Source: Pseudomonas helmanticensis
GTDB taxonomy: Bacteria > Pseudomonadota > Gammaproteobacteria > Pseudomonadales > Pseudomonadaceae
DNA: 64,000 bases
Direction of reading: 5' to 3'
NCBI RefSeq assembly: GCF_900182985.1
Contig: NZ_FXUY01000002.1
Span: 126,501 to 190,500 of the forward strand
In this document: one piece after another, positions 34,355 to 43,228 of the stretch
Layout: the number at the start of each line of letters is the position of its first letter
Position numbering within the stretch: the stretch's first letter is position 1
Position numbers and translations under genes: made by a program
The notes under the pieces: generated by a model
What the model saw: only the letters and a program-made list of their open reading frames with translations
What the model was told of the DNA's origin: nothing
The model's database searches: none

Positions 34355-36874
34355 TCACGTACTGCGCGGCTTGGCCCGCGCAGTCGCCTCGGCCACCAAC
34401 GGATCATCCGGCCAGTAATGCTTCGGATAGCGTCCCTTCAAATCCTTCTTCACCTCGGCATAGGTACTGCGCCAGAAGTTCGCCAGATCCTGCGTCACCT
34501 GCACCGGTCGCCGCGCCGGCGACAGCAGATGCAACTTGACCACCTGCCGCCCGCCGGCAATCCGTGGCGTATCCGCCAGCCCGAACAACTCCTGCAAACG
34601 CACCGCAAGAATCGGTGGAAACTCGCTGTAGTCCAGACGAATCGACGACCCCGACGGCACGCTCAGATGATGCGGCGCCAGCTCATCGAGCTTTTGCGGC
34701 AACGGCCACGGCAGCAGGTTGCGAACGATGCTCGACAGATCGAGATTGGCAAAATGACTGAGCCGCGAGACCTTGCCCAGATACGGCATCAGCCAATCTT
34801 CGAGGGTGTCCAGCAGCGTCGCATCACTGACATCCGGCCATTGGCTTTCAGCTTGCGAACCCAATTCAAGCTGCCGCAACAACGCCACCCGCGCCTGCCA
34901 CTGACGCAGTTCGGGCGTCCACGGCAGCAACTCCAGACCTTTGCGCCGCACCAGATTGACCAGTGCCTGACTGCGCGCATTTTCATCGAGACCGGTCAGC
35001 GGTTCACGGCTGAGAATCAGCTCGCCAACCTTGCGCTGACGCTCGGCGCGCAGCACGCCTTCGCGCTCGTCCCAGTCGAGTTGATCGACATTGCGTACCT
35101 GTTCGGCGAGCACGGAATCGAGCAGCGCCGGATCGAAATCCGCCGCCAGATAAATCCGTTCTTCGCGCTGGCCCTGACGGCTGCCGAGGTCGGCGATGAC
35201 GATCCACGGCTCTTTCATCAGGCTGTCGGCTTCGGCGAACAGCGCCGCACGACCGTTGGCCAGCCGATATTCCGCGCCACCGGCACGCCGCTGTTGCGCG
35301 ACGCGATCCGGATACGCCAGCGCCAGCAAGGCACCGAGCCAGCGCGGATGATTGGGATCGCTGACCGGCTCGCTGGCCTTGCCGCGCAGGTAACCGCGAT
35401 ATTGCCGCGCCAGTTGCCGGGCACGCTGCACACCGCCCTGCGCACCACGGGCGGCGCGTGCTTCGCCGGACAGCAGCACCAGGCGGCTGTGCAAATCCGC
35501 GCCGGCGCCACGCAAGATATCGCGCTCGCCGAGCAACGCGGCGACATCGCACGCCATGTTGGCCAGACCCAACGCCTGACCGCGAAGGAGCAAATGACCG
35601 ATGCGCGGATGCGCCGGCAGCTCAGCCATGGCCTGACCGTGAGTGGTCAGCGCTTCGCCTTCCAGTGCACCGAGTCGTTGCAGCAAATCCTGCGCCTGTG
35701 CATAAGCGGCGGCTGGCGGAACATCGAGCCACACCAGTTCGCCCGGCGTCACCCCCCAACGTCCGAGTTGCAGCGCGAGACTGGCGAGATCCGCCGAGAG
35801 AATTTCCGCACTGCCATAAGCGGCGAGTTGTTCGTGTTGATCCTGCGACCACAAGCGATAACAAACACCCGGTTCCAGTCGCCCTGCCCGACCGGCACGC
35901 TGAGTGGCGCTGGCCTTGGAAATCCGTTGGGTATCGAGGCGCGTCATGCCGCTGCCGGGATCGAAACGCGGCACCCGCGCCAGCCCGGCGTCGATCACCA
36001 CGCGCACGCCGTTGATGGTCAGGCTGGTCTCGGCGATGTTGGTCGCCAGCACCACTTTGCGCTGACCGGCCGGCGCCGGATCGATCGCCGCGCGCTGCGC
36101 ATTGAGGTCGAGTTCACCGTGCAACGGACAGAGCAAAACGTCACTGCGCTCACCGATCGCGTCGGCCAATTGTTGATGCACACGACGAATTTCCGCCTGC
36201 CCCGGCAGAAACACCAACACGCTGCCGGTTTCATCGTGCAGCGCTTCAAGCACGGTTTGCGTGACCCGCTGATCAATGTATTCGCCAGGCTGAAACGGCC
36301 GGCCCCAGCGCATCGTCACCGGATACATGCGACCTTCGCTGCGCAGGATCGGCGCGTCGTCGAGCAATCCGGCCAGACGTTCACCTTCCAGCGTGGCCGA
36401 CATCAGCAGAATCTTCAGCGGCTGTTCAGCTCGAAACAACTCGCGACCGTTCAGACTTAAGGCCAGCGCCAGATCGGCGTCGAGGCTGCGTTCGTGAAAT
36501 TCGTCGAAGATCAGCAGGCCCACGCCTTCCAGCGCCGGGTCGTCCTGCAAGCGCCGGGTGAGAATGCCTTCGGTGACCACTTCGATACGTGTGTTGGGGC
36601 CGACCTTGCTGTCGAGGCGAATGCGATAACCGACGGTTTCACCGACCTTCTCGCCCAGCTCACTGGCCAGACGCTCTGCAGCTGCACGCGCGGCGAGACG
36701 GCGCGGTTCAAGCATCAGAATGGTCTGCCCGGCCAGCCACGCTTCATTGAGCAGGGCCAAGGGCACACGGGTGGTTTTACCGGCGCCGGGCGGAGCTTCG
36801 AGCACGGCTTCGTGGCGTGTCGCGAGGGCTTCACGCAGGGCGGGTAAAACATCGTCGATCGGCAAAGAATTCAT
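34355..36874 (-). CDS. hrpB: ATP-dependent helicase HrpB
   Basis: An 839-residue DEAH-box helicase. Motif I is PPGAGKTTRVP (28-38), motif II is DEFHE in LLIFDEFHERSLDADL, motif III is SATLEG, and the second RecA domain has ATNIAETSLTI and QRAGRAGRLEPG. The HA2 region and the C-terminal HrpB domain follow, ending in PVQVTQDLANFWRSTYAEVKKDLKGRYPKHYWPDDP, a family hallmark. The ATG at 36874 was chosen over one four codons upstream because MNSLPIDDVLPALREAL is the conserved start. Its RNA substrate is not well defined. Confidence 0.95.
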   Translation of the reverse strand: MNSLPIDDVLPALREALATRHEAVLEAPPGAGKTTRVPLALLNEAWLAGQTILMLEPRRLAARAAAERLASELGEKVGETVGYRIRLDSKVGPNTRIEVVTEGILTRRLQDDPALEGVGLLIFDEFHERSLDADLALALSLNGRELFRAEQPLKILLMSATLEGERLAGLLDDAPILRSEGRMYPVTMRWGRPFQPGEYIDQRVTQTVLEALHDETGSVLVFLPGQAEIRRVHQQLADAIGERSDVLLCPLHGELDLNAQRAAIDPAPAGQRKVVLATNIAETSLTINGVRVVIDAGLARVPRFDPGSGMTRLDTQRISKASATQRAGRAGRLEPGVCYRLWSQDQHEQLAAYGSAEILSADLASLALQLGRWGVTPGELVWLDVPPAAAYAQAQDLLQRLGALEGEALTTHGQAMAELPAHPRIGHLLLRGQALGLANMACDVAALLGERDILRGAGADLHSRLVLLSGEARAARGAQGGVQRARQLARQYRGYLRGKASEPVSDPNHPRWLGALLALAYPDRVAQQRRAGGAEYRLANGRAALFAEADSLMKEPWIVIADLGSRQGQREERIYLAADFDPALLDSVLAEQVRNVDQLDWDEREGVLRAERQRKVGELILSREPLTGLDENARSQALVNLVRRKGLELLPWTPELRQWQARVALLRQLELGSQAESQWPDVSDATLLDTLEDWLMPYLGKVSRLSHFANLDLSSIVRNLLPWPLPQKLDELAPHHLSVPSGSSIRLDYSEFPPILAVRLQELFGLADTPRIAGGRQVVKLHLLSPARRPVQVTQDLANFWRSTYAEVKKDLKGRYPKHYWPDDPLVAEATARAKPRST

Positions 36875-36984
36875 GCTGGCTCCCAAACAGAGGGCCGAGT
36901 ATAACGGCGAACTGCAAGGCGTTCGTCAGGGTCTTAACTTCACTCGACAACGCTTCGTTCTTAGATCAATCAGGAGATTTCCCC

Positions 36985-37404
36985 ATGCGCTTACCTTTTC
37001 GCCTGATCGGCGGTGTACTGGTCGCCACCCTGCTCACGCAAATCACCGCGTGCGGTTCGATTTTCTACCCGGACCGTCGCGGTCAGATCGACGGCAAAGT
37101 CGACCCGGCGATTGCCGTGCTGGATGCCGTGGGCCTGCTGTTCTATATCATTCCCGGCCTGATCGCGTTTGCCGTCGATTTCGCCACTGGCGCGATCTAC
37201 TTCGAACCGGGCCACACCGCGCAGATCGATCCGGCCAAGCTCAAACAAGCCATCGGCCCGGACGGTCAGGTCGATAATCACAAGCTACAGGCTATTCTCG
37301 AAAGCGAACTTGGACGGGACTTTCCTCTGGACGACCCGCGCCTGATTCAGCACAAGGGCAGTACTCAACAACTGGCCATGTTCGGCCTGCAACCCGCCGC
37401 TTAA
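36985..37404 (+). CDS. predicted lipoprotein with polyribonucleotide-length hydrophobic core
   Basis: A 139-residue protein with a lipoprotein signal (lipobox ITAC, cysteine at residue 23), then GSIFYPDRRGQIDGKVDPAIAVLDAVGLLFYIIPGLIAFAVDFATGAIYFEP, which holds one hydrophobic hairpin, and a charged C-terminal helix. It matches small uncharacterised lipoproteins common in Pseudomonas. CAGGAG precedes the ATG at 36985. It is 11 bases upstream of fieF and probably shares its message. Function unknown. Confidence 0.85.
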   Translation: MRLPFRLIGGVLVATLLTQITACGSIFYPDRRGQIDGKVDPAIAVLDAVGLLFYIIPGLIAFAVDFATGAIYFEPGHTAQIDPAKLKQAIGPDGQVDNHKLQAILESELGRDFPLDDPRLIQHKGSTQQLAMFGLQPAA

Positions 37405-37415
37405 AAGGACGTTCA

Positions 37416-38324
37416 ATGACCACCAGCCCCGAACACGCCCGCCTCCTGCGGCTGGCGACCCGCGCCTCGGTGGCGGTCGCCTGCACGCTGATCGTCGCCA
37501 AAGCCATCGCCTGGTGGCTGAGCGGTTCAGTCAGCATGCTCGCCGGCCTCACCGACTCGGCGCTGGATGGCATCACCTCGATGCTCAATCTGCTGGCGGT
37601 GCATTACGCGTTGCGTCCGGCCGATGACGATCACCGTTATGGCCACGGCAAGGCGGAATCGCTGGCGGGCATGGCGCAGGCGTTGTTCATTGGCGGCAGT
37701 GCGGTGCTGATCGCGTTCCAGGCGTACGAACGATTGCATGATCCGCAACCGCTTGGCGCGCCATGGCTGAGCATCGGTGTGATCGTGTTTTCGCTGCTGC
37801 TGACGGCGGCGCTGCTGGTGTTGCAGCATCGGGTGATCAAGCAGACCGGTTCCAACGCCGTACGCGCCGATTCGCTGCACTATCGTTCGGACATGTTGCT
37901 CAACGGCAGCATTCTGATCGCGCTGATCCTCGCCGGGTTCGGCTTTGATCAACTGGATGCGTGGTTCGGTCTGGGCATTGCTGCGTACATTCTGTGGAGC
38001 GCGATCCAGATCGCCCGGGAAAGTTTTTCGGTGCTGATGGATGAGGAACTGCCGGCGGACGTCAGTCAGCACATGCTCGAACTGGCCTGCAGTGTGCCGG
38101 GGGTGTTGGGCGCGCATGACTTGCGCACGCGGATCTCCGGCAACCACTGGTTCGTGCAGTTGCACCTGGAATTGCCGGGAGAATTGACCCTGTCAGTGGC
38201 GCACGGCATCAGCGATCAAGCCGCCGATGCCATCCACAAAGCCTACCCGCGAGCCGAAGTGCTGGTGCACGCCGACCCGATAAAAGCAGCTACAAGTCGC
38301 GAGCCGCAAGCTTCAAGCTTGTAG
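37416..38324 (+). CDS. fieF: cation diffusion facilitator FieF (YiiP)
   Basis: A 302-residue Zn/Fe/Cd:proton antiporter with six membrane helices and a cytoplasmic metallochaperone-like domain. The transport site is intact: D47 and D51 (TDSALD), H155 and D159 (HYRSD). The C-terminal domain has HDLRTRISGNHWFVQLHLELP. The last dozen residues (KAATSREPQASSL) and the stop codon come from an inverted repeat element rather than from the family sequence. The gene follows the lipoprotein gene. Confidence 0.93.
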   Translation: MTTSPEHARLLRLATRASVAVACTLIVAKAIAWWLSGSVSMLAGLTDSALDGITSMLNLLAVHYALRPADDDHRYGHGKAESLAGMAQALFIGGSAVLIAFQAYERLHDPQPLGAPWLSIGVIVFSLLLTAALLVLQHRVIKQTGSNAVRADSLHYRSDMLLNGSILIALILAGFGFDQLDAWFGLGIAAYILWSAIQIARESFSVLMDEELPADVSQHMLELACSVPGVLGAHDLRTRISGNHWFVQLHLELPGELTLSVAHGISDQAADAIHKAYPRAEVLVHADPIKAATSREPQASSL

Positions 38325-38326
38325 CT
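38288..38326. repeat. inverted repeat overlapping the fieF end
   Basis: AGCTACAAG (38288-38296) and CTTGTAGCT (38318-38326) flank a GCAAGCTTCAAGC core. It supplies the final codons and the TAG stop of fieF. The hairpin may also end transcription between the convergent genes. Confidence 0.75.
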
Positions 38327-38351
38327 CGAAACTTGCTGCTCGCAGCTGCTT

Positions 38352-39431
38352 CTATCTGACCTGATAACCGCGACTGCTCAGGCAATTGCCCTGCGCCTGA
38401 CGGTACGCCTGAACCACTTCGGGCGCCGGTTGATACGTCGCGGTGCGCGGGTCGAAGCCGCTTTGCTGCACGGCGTACTGATAACACTGGTAACCGTCCT
38501 GCTGCACTTGCTCCGGCGACTGGCCGTTGGCCGGATAGGCTTCGACGTCATAACCCTGGGATTGCGGCTGCGGTTGCGGCTGTTGCTGCACAGGCGGCTC
38601 GACGACCACGTAATCCTGCGTCGCTTCCTGATAGGCGTAATAGGAACCGGCGGCGAGGAACAGCAGCGATCCACCGATCCACACTTCGCGGGCATAATCC
38701 GGCAGATACTGCGTGCGGATCCCGCGCGGCGGCTGCACGACGATGTAGCGTGGGCCTTGCGGGCGATACCAGTAACCGCCGGAATAGAAGTAATCCTGAC
38801 CACGATACGGCACGCGGTAATCGCGGTCCGGGAAGCGGTCGATCACATGCCCCGGCCGATATTGCGGGCCTGGCCCCCACCCATTGCCATGCCCGTCCGG
38901 ACGCCCCGGCCAGCGATTGTCATCGGGCGGCCGGTTATTGGTCTGCCAATGCTGATTGTTGTAACCGTTCAGCGGACGCTCGTCGCGGTAGTAACCCTGG
39001 CGTGGCTCCTGCGTCTGGCGCACGGCGTCGGGGCGCGGCTGGATCGGCAGGCTGTTGGCCGGCAGTTGTGGCGGCGGTGGCGGCTGGCGTACCGGATTGG
39101 GGTTGTACGCGGGACGGTTCTGATCGTGGTTCTGCCACTGGCCATTATTGTTGTGCTGCTGGCCGTTGTGCTCGAACTGGCGGCTGTTGTCGCCACGAAT
39201 GATCTCGTTGTTCTGTGGCCGCGGTTGATTCTGCGGCGGCTGATTTTGAGATGGATTGTTCTGCGGGCGCGGCTGGTTGTTGCCGCCATGGCCCTGATTG
39301 TTGCCCTGATGATCCTGGCCATGGCCACCGCCATCCGGTCCACGATTCTGCGGTTCATCGGCAAGCGTTTGCACACTGACACTCACACACAGCAAACCAA
39401 CACCGGCCAGACGCCAGATGCGCGAATTCAT
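38352..39431 (-). CDS. secreted low-complexity protein, DUF6515-like
   Basis: A 359-residue protein. Signal peptide 1-25 (cleavage after LADE region), then a long stretch rich in Asn, Gln, Pro, Gly and His (about 26-185). A conserved part follows: HVIDRFPDRDYRVPYRGQDYFYSGGYWYRPQGPRYIVVQPPRGIRTQYLP, a hydrophobic segment (IGGSLLFLAAGSYYAYQ), a PQ repeat, and a C-terminal Cys-containing region (YQCYQYAVQQSGFDP...GNCLSSRGYQVR). The conserved block resembles DUF6515 envelope proteins. Function unknown. Confidence 0.82.
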   Translation of the reverse strand: MNSRIWRLAGVGLLCVSVSVQTLADEPQNRGPDGGGHGQDHQGNNQGHGGNNQPRPQNNPSQNQPPQNQPRPQNNEIIRGDNSRQFEHNGQQHNNNGQWQNHDQNRPAYNPNPVRQPPPPPQLPANSLPIQPRPDAVRQTQEPRQGYYRDERPLNGYNNQHWQTNNRPPDDNRWPGRPDGHGNGWGPGPQYRPGHVIDRFPDRDYRVPYRGQDYFYSGGYWYRPQGPRYIVVQPPRGIRTQYLPDYAREVWIGGSLLFLAAGSYYAYQEATQDYVVVEPPVQQQPQPQPQSQGYDVEAYPANGQSPEQVQQDGYQCYQYAVQQSGFDPRTATYQPAPEVVQAYRQAQGNCLSSRGYQVR

Positions 39432-39564
39432 GCTTTTCCTCACTGCGGGACCTGCAAAGGTAAGAGGGCTTGTAGCTAAGACCGGGAATACCCACGGCGG
39501 GTTCTGCAACAGGTTATCAGTCGCGCAACTTATTTATTGAGCGCGACCGCATGAAATCGCAGGC

Positions 39565-39595
39565 AAGAAAAAAGGGAGACCCGTCGGCCTCCCTT
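39565..39595 (-). terminator. intrinsic terminator of the divergent transcript
   Basis: On the reverse strand a stem AAGGGAG / CTCCCTT with an inner GC extension is followed by a run of T. It ends a transcript moving left from the lrp promoter region. Confidence 0.7.
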
Positions 39596-39825
39596 CTAGA
39601 GAACTTCGTCCTGGCTCGACGCTTTTGACGTCGGCTCACCTCACGCCGTCTTCTGGACAGTGTGCAGCTCGGGGGCCGGCACAACCCCGGTGGGGGTGGC
39701 GGCCGCGGCGGGCCTGATAGGGCGGGCCGCGTGGACTGTGTTACCGAGCAGTGATTCTGGTGATAAGAATAGGCCCGAGGCGGCGACAGATGATTGCGAA
39801 GATTGCTGAAATAAACACCACTTGC
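39596..39825 (-). ncRNA. candidate small transcript divergent from lrp
   Basis: Between the lrp promoter and the left-facing terminator lies a region of about 230 bases without a convincing gene. It is very GC-rich in the middle. A frame from TTG (39829) to 39641 would give 62 residues, but it has no ribosome binding site and starts at about the expected transcription start. The combination of terminator, Lrp divergence and no good ORF suggests a small RNA or a leader-type short peptide. The rest of the 39432-39883 gap shows nothing else. Confidence 0.4.
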
Positions 39826-39851
39826 GCAATTTTTAACCCTGGATAGATAAT
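39822..39851 (+). promoter_or_regulatory. lrp promoter candidate
   Basis: TTGCGC (39822-39827) and GATAAT (39846-39851) are separated by 18 bases, about 33 bases before the lrp ATG. The palindromic TTGCGCAA at the -35 box could be part of an autoregulatory Lrp site. Confidence 0.5.
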
Positions 39852-39883
39852 CCGCCGCAATAGTTACAACCAAGGACAGATTG

Positions 39884-40363
39884 ATGAGCAAACTCGACCG
39901 TTACGACCTGAGCATTTTGGCGGAATTGCAGCGCGATGCCCGCATCTCCAACCAGGAATTGGCCGAGCGCATCGGTCTGTCGCCTTCGCCATGCTCGCGA
40001 CGGGTCAAGCAGTTGGAAGACGACGGCTACATCTCACGCCAGGTGGCGTTGCTCGATCGCAAAATGCTCGGGCTGAGCCTGACTGCGTACGTGCTGATCG
40101 GCATGGACCGCCATACCCCTGAGCGTTTCGAGAATTTTGAGGCGGCGATTCGCACGTTGCCGCAGGTGTTGGAGTGCAGCCTGGTGACGGGCGTGGATGC
40201 CGATTACCAGTTGAAAGTAGTGGTGCCGGACATGGATCACTATCAGAAACTGTTGCTGGGGCATCTCACCCGGATTGAGGGCGTGACCAGCGTGCGCTCG
40301 AGTTTTGTGCTGAATCAGGTGTTGAACAGCACGGAACTACCCTTGACCCACCTGCGCAACTGA
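39884..40363 (+). CDS. Lrp/AsnC family transcriptional regulator
   Basis: A 159-residue regulator. Residues 1-60 form the winged HTH (KLDRYDLSILAELQRDARISNQELAERIGLSPSPCSRRVKQLEDDGYI). Residues about 65-150 form the RAM effector domain that binds amino acids and drives oligomers. AAGGA precedes the ATG at 39884. No catabolic gene is adjacent; the nearest divergent unit is the candidate small transcript, which may be its target. Which amino acid it senses is unknown. Confidence 0.92.
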   Translation: MSKLDRYDLSILAELQRDARISNQELAERIGLSPSPCSRRVKQLEDDGYISRQVALLDRKMLGLSLTAYVLIGMDRHTPERFENFEAAIRTLPQVLECSLVTGVDADYQLKVVVPDMDHYQKLLLGHLTRIEGVTSVRSSFVLNQVLNSTELPLTHLRN

Positions 40364-40370
40364 TCAAAAG

Positions 40371-40548
40371 CCCCTCACCCCAGCCCTCTCTCAGGGGGTG
40401 AGGGGGCCGACCGAGAGATGCTGAAGAAGTACGCCGACCTGAGCGTTCTGCTGTGAATCCATAATCGACTCGATCTTTCAGGTCGATGTATCACGCCAGA
40501 CACTTCGGTCAGTCCCGTCTCCCTCTGGGAGAGGGCTAGGGTGAGGGC
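40371..40548 (+). mobile_element. MITE-like element, shorter copy
   Basis: About 178 bp, bounded by CCCTCACCCCAGCCCTCTC and GGGAGAGGGCTAGGGTGAGGG. The interior (GGCCGACCGAG, GAAGTACGCCGACCTGA, GTGAATCCATAATCGACTCG, TTTCAGGTCGA) matches the reverse complement of the element at 21358 but lacks 48 bp lying between two TCCATAATCGAC repeats there. No gene inside. Confidence 0.75.
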
Positions 40549-40643
40549 AACAGTTCCGGATCAGCCCCAGATCAATGCCTCCCCGCACACCTTGGCGTAT
40601 ACTCGCCGCGCCCTTTTAGCCGCGTGAGTGCCGGAGATAGCCA

Positions 40644-40853
40644 ATGGATCCTGCAGTATTGGAAGAGTGGATGATGACCGGCCTGGTCAGCATCCTGATC
40701 ATTTTCATGGGTTTCATCGTCTGGGATCTGGCGAAGAAGTCCAAGGCCGGGCGCTTTGGCTCGTTCATTCTGTTCTTCGTGCTGGGCCTGGGCGTGGCCG
40801 CATTCATCATCAAGAGTGTGGTGATCGGCCTGATCGAATCCGGCGCTCTATAG
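40644..40853 (+). CDS. DUF2788 small membrane protein
   Basis: A 69-residue protein with two membrane helices (about 13-29 and 40-62) joined by a basic loop ([12 protein letters not shown]). The pattern and length fit DUF2788, a small inner-membrane family of gamma-proteobacteria. The ATG is at 40644. Its last six bases overlap the convergent rluE gene. Function unknown. Confidence 0.85.
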   Translation: MDPAVLEEWMMTGLVSILIIFMGFIVWDLAKKSKAGRFGSFILFFVLGLGVAAFIIKSVVIGLIESGAL

Positions 40854-41483
40854 GCGCGCCGGCACTTCTTTCCACTGGCCCTGATCAAGCCCTTCGATCG
40901 ACCAGTCACCAATCTTCACCCGCACCAGGCGCAACGTCGGCAGGCCGACCGCCGCCGTCATGCGTCGCACCTGACGGTTGCGCCCTTCGCGAATCACCAA
41001 TTCCAGCCATGAGGTCGGTACGGTCATGCGAAAGCGCACCGGAGGGTTGCGCGGCCACAACTGCGGTTCTTCCAGCTGCCGTGCTTCGGCGGGTAACGTC
41101 ATACCGTCGTTCAGTTCGACGCCGTCACGCAAACGCTGCAACTGCTCGGCTGTCGGCACGCCTTCGACCTGCACCCAATAAGTCTTGGCCAGCTTGTGTT
41201 TAGGATCGGCAATCCGCGCCTGCAACTGGCCGTCGTTGGTCAATAGCAGCAAACCTTCGCTGTCACGATCAAGTCGCCCGGCCGGATAGATGCCGGGCAC
41301 ATCGATGAAATCCTTGAGCGTCGCCCGCCCCTCACCGTCGCTGAATTGTGTCAGCACATCGAACGGTTTGTTGAACAGGATCAGTTTCGGCTCGGCCGGT
41401 GGTGCCTTGGCAACACGGCGCGGTGAAGAAGACTGAGGCTTCGCGCCGGGGCGGCGGGAAGGTGGACGCTGCGGACTGGACAT
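40848..41483 (-). CDS. rluE: 23S rRNA pseudouridine synthase RluE
   Basis: About 211 residues. After a basic, Pro/Ser-rich N-terminal tail comes [16 protein letters not shown] and the catalytic motif [17 protein letters not shown], whose aspartate attacks the uridine. The C-terminal [30 protein letters not shown] is the standard RsuA/RluE ending. There is no S4 domain, which fits RluE (pseudouridine 2457 of 23S rRNA). The start is uncertain: ATG at 41483 or, five codons earlier, 41498; neither has a clear ribosome binding site. Confidence 0.92.
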   Translation of the reverse strand: MSSPQRPPSRRPGAKPQSSSPRRVAKAPPAEPKLILFNKPFDVLTQFSDGEGRATLKDFIDVPGIYPAGRLDRDSEGLLLLTNDGQLQARIADPKHKLAKTYWVQVEGVPTAEQLQRLRDGVELNDGMTLPAEARQLEEPQLWPRNPPVRFRMTVPTSWLELVIREGRNRQVRRMTAAVGLPTLRLVRVKIGDWSIEGLDQGQWKEVPARL

Positions 41484-41556
41484 GGCGAAAAAGAACATCT
41501 AACGGTCGGGACTGACAATGCTAGTGCCCCGACCGCCAAATGACCACGACTAACCG

Positions 41557-43020
41557 TTAACGGAACGGCGGTTCGTCGAAGCTGCGCAGTTTGCGCGAGT
41601 GCAGCGAGTTGAGTTCGGTGCGCAGCAGGTCCACCGCTTCGATGCCGATCTTCAAGTGCTGGCTGACCGCGCGTTCATAGAAAGCGTTGGCCGAGCCGGG
41701 CAGCTTGATTTCACTGTGCAGCGGTTTGTCCGAAACGCACAGCAACGTGCCGTACGGCACCCGCAGGCGATAACCCTGCGCGGCAATCGTGCCGCTTTCC
41801 ATGTCCACCGCGACAGCGCGGGACAGGTTGATCAATGGCCGCTCCTGCGCCCAACGCAATTCCCAGTTACGGTCGTCGTAAGTCAGCACGGTGCCGGTAC
41901 GCAAGCGTTTTTTCAGGTCGTCGCCCTTCTCGCCGGTGACATTCGCCGCTGCTTGTTGCAGCGCCATTTGCACTTCGGCCAGTGCCGGGATCGGAATATT
42001 CGGCGGAACCACGCGGTCGAGAATGCCGTCCCGACGCATGTAGGCGTGGGCCAGCACGTAGTCGCCGATGGTTTGCGACTGACGCAGACCGCCACAGTGG
42101 CCGATCATCAGCCAGCAATGCGGACGCAGCACGGCCAAGTGGTCGGTGATGTTCTTGGCGTTGGACGGACCGACGCCGATGTTCACCAATGTCACGCCGT
42201 GGCCATCGCTGGCCATCAGGTGATACGCCGGCATCTGGTAACGGTGCCAGACCACACCGGCAGCAATCGCCGACGCTTCGCCGTGATCCATGCCCTTCTC
42301 GATGATCACGTTGCCCGGCAAGACCATGCGCACGAAACGCGGGTCGCTGCGCAGTTGCTCCAGGCCATGAACGATGAACTGGTCGACGTAGCGGTGATAG
42401 TTGGTCAGCAGAATCCATGGCTGCACATGGCGCCAGTCGCTGCCGGTGTAATGCACCAGACGGCGCAGCGAGAAATCCACGCGCGCGGCGTCGAACAGCG
42501 CCAGCGGCAGCGGATCGGTGTTTTCCCAATCGTAGAGGCCGTCGGCGATGCCATCGGTGGCGGCGGACAGGTCGGTACTCGGGAACACCCGCGCCAGCAC
42601 CGCAGCGGTGACACCGGAACCGGCCAGTTCATCGCCCTGCTCGACCACATACGGATACGGAATGTTTTGCTGACTGACGCCGACTTCGACGGTCACGGTG
42701 AAGTCGTGCATCAGCGGCACAAGTTGTTCGAGCAGGTATTTGCGGAACGCCGCCGGGTGGGTGACGGTGACGCTGTAGGTGCCCGGCAATTGCACTTTGG
42801 CGTAAGCGCGGGTGGTCTGCGGCACTTCGCCCTGGCAATGATAGGTCAGACGCAGTTCGGGATAACGAAACAGGGCACGCTGCGCCGCGTCGGGTTCGAC
42901 GCGATCCTTGAGGTAACGCTTGAGCGCCGAGTTCAGCGCACTGGTGGCCCGCTCATGCAGCTCGGCCAGACGATCCACGGCTTGTTCGGCGGTTTGAACA
43001 ACAATAAACGCTTCGGTCAC
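41557..43020 (-). CDS. amn: AMP nucleosidase
   Basis: A 487-residue enzyme that splits AMP into adenine and ribose 5-phosphate, balancing the adenylate pool. The N-terminal AMP_N domain covers about 1-170. The C-terminal phosphorylase-like domain contains GVGPSNAKNITDHLAVLRPHCWLMIGHCGGLR and the late VDMESGTIAAQGYRLRVPYGTLLCVSDKPLHSEIKLPG. I use the GTG at 43020, with AGGAAG eight bases upstream; the ATG at 43056 would add twelve residues across that site. Size matches the E. coli enzyme. Confidence 0.95.
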   Translation of the reverse strand: MTEAFIVVQTAEQAVDRLAELHERATSALNSALKRYLKDRVEPDAAQRALFRYPELRLTYHCQGEVPQTTRAYAKVQLPGTYSVTVTHPAAFRKYLLEQLVPLMHDFTVTVEVGVSQQNIPYPYVVEQGDELAGSGVTAAVLARVFPSTDLSAATDGIADGLYDWENTDPLPLALFDAARVDFSLRRLVHYTGSDWRHVQPWILLTNYHRYVDQFIVHGLEQLRSDPRFVRMVLPGNVIIEKGMDHGEASAIAAGVVWHRYQMPAYHLMASDGHGVTLVNIGVGPSNAKNITDHLAVLRPHCWLMIGHCGGLRQSQTIGDYVLAHAYMRRDGILDRVVPPNIPIPALAEVQMALQQAAANVTGEKGDDLKKRLRTGTVLTYDDRNWELRWAQERPLINLSRAVAVDMESGTIAAQGYRLRVPYGTLLCVSDKPLHSEIKLPGSANAFYERAVSQHLKIGIEAVDLLRTELNSLHSRKLRSFDEPPFR

Positions 43021-43127
43021 GATCAGCTTCCTGTGTTCTGACTTGCAGAGCTTCATCTTGCCTGCATCGCGGCGTCACGGGAACAGTGGCATGTTGGCAA
43101 CCGCACAATATAAGCGCCACCACGATC

Positions 43128-43216
43128 CCTGTAGGAGCTGCCGCAGGCTGCGATCTTTTGATCTTGTTTTTAAAAGATCAGATCAAAAGATCGCAGCCTG
43201 CGGCAGCTCCTACAGG
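43128..43216. repeat. REP pair (GCAGCCTGCGGCAGC type)
   Basis: Inverted arms CCTGTAGGAGCTGCCGCAGG and its complement with an additional AAAAGATCAGATCAAAAGATC centre. It lies between amn and the acyl-CoA dehydrogenase gene. Confidence 0.92.
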
Positions 43217-43228
43217 GGAATTGTGTGA

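Noticed and set aside
34418..36460. 680-codon open frame on the plus strand opposite hrpB
   Set aside because: Arg/Gln/His-rich shadow of hrpB with no recognisable domain.
39641..39829. 62-codon frame starting at TTG inside the transcript divergent from lrp
   Set aside because: No ribosome binding site, and the start coincides with the expected transcription start. Kept only as a possibility within the ncRNA candidate.
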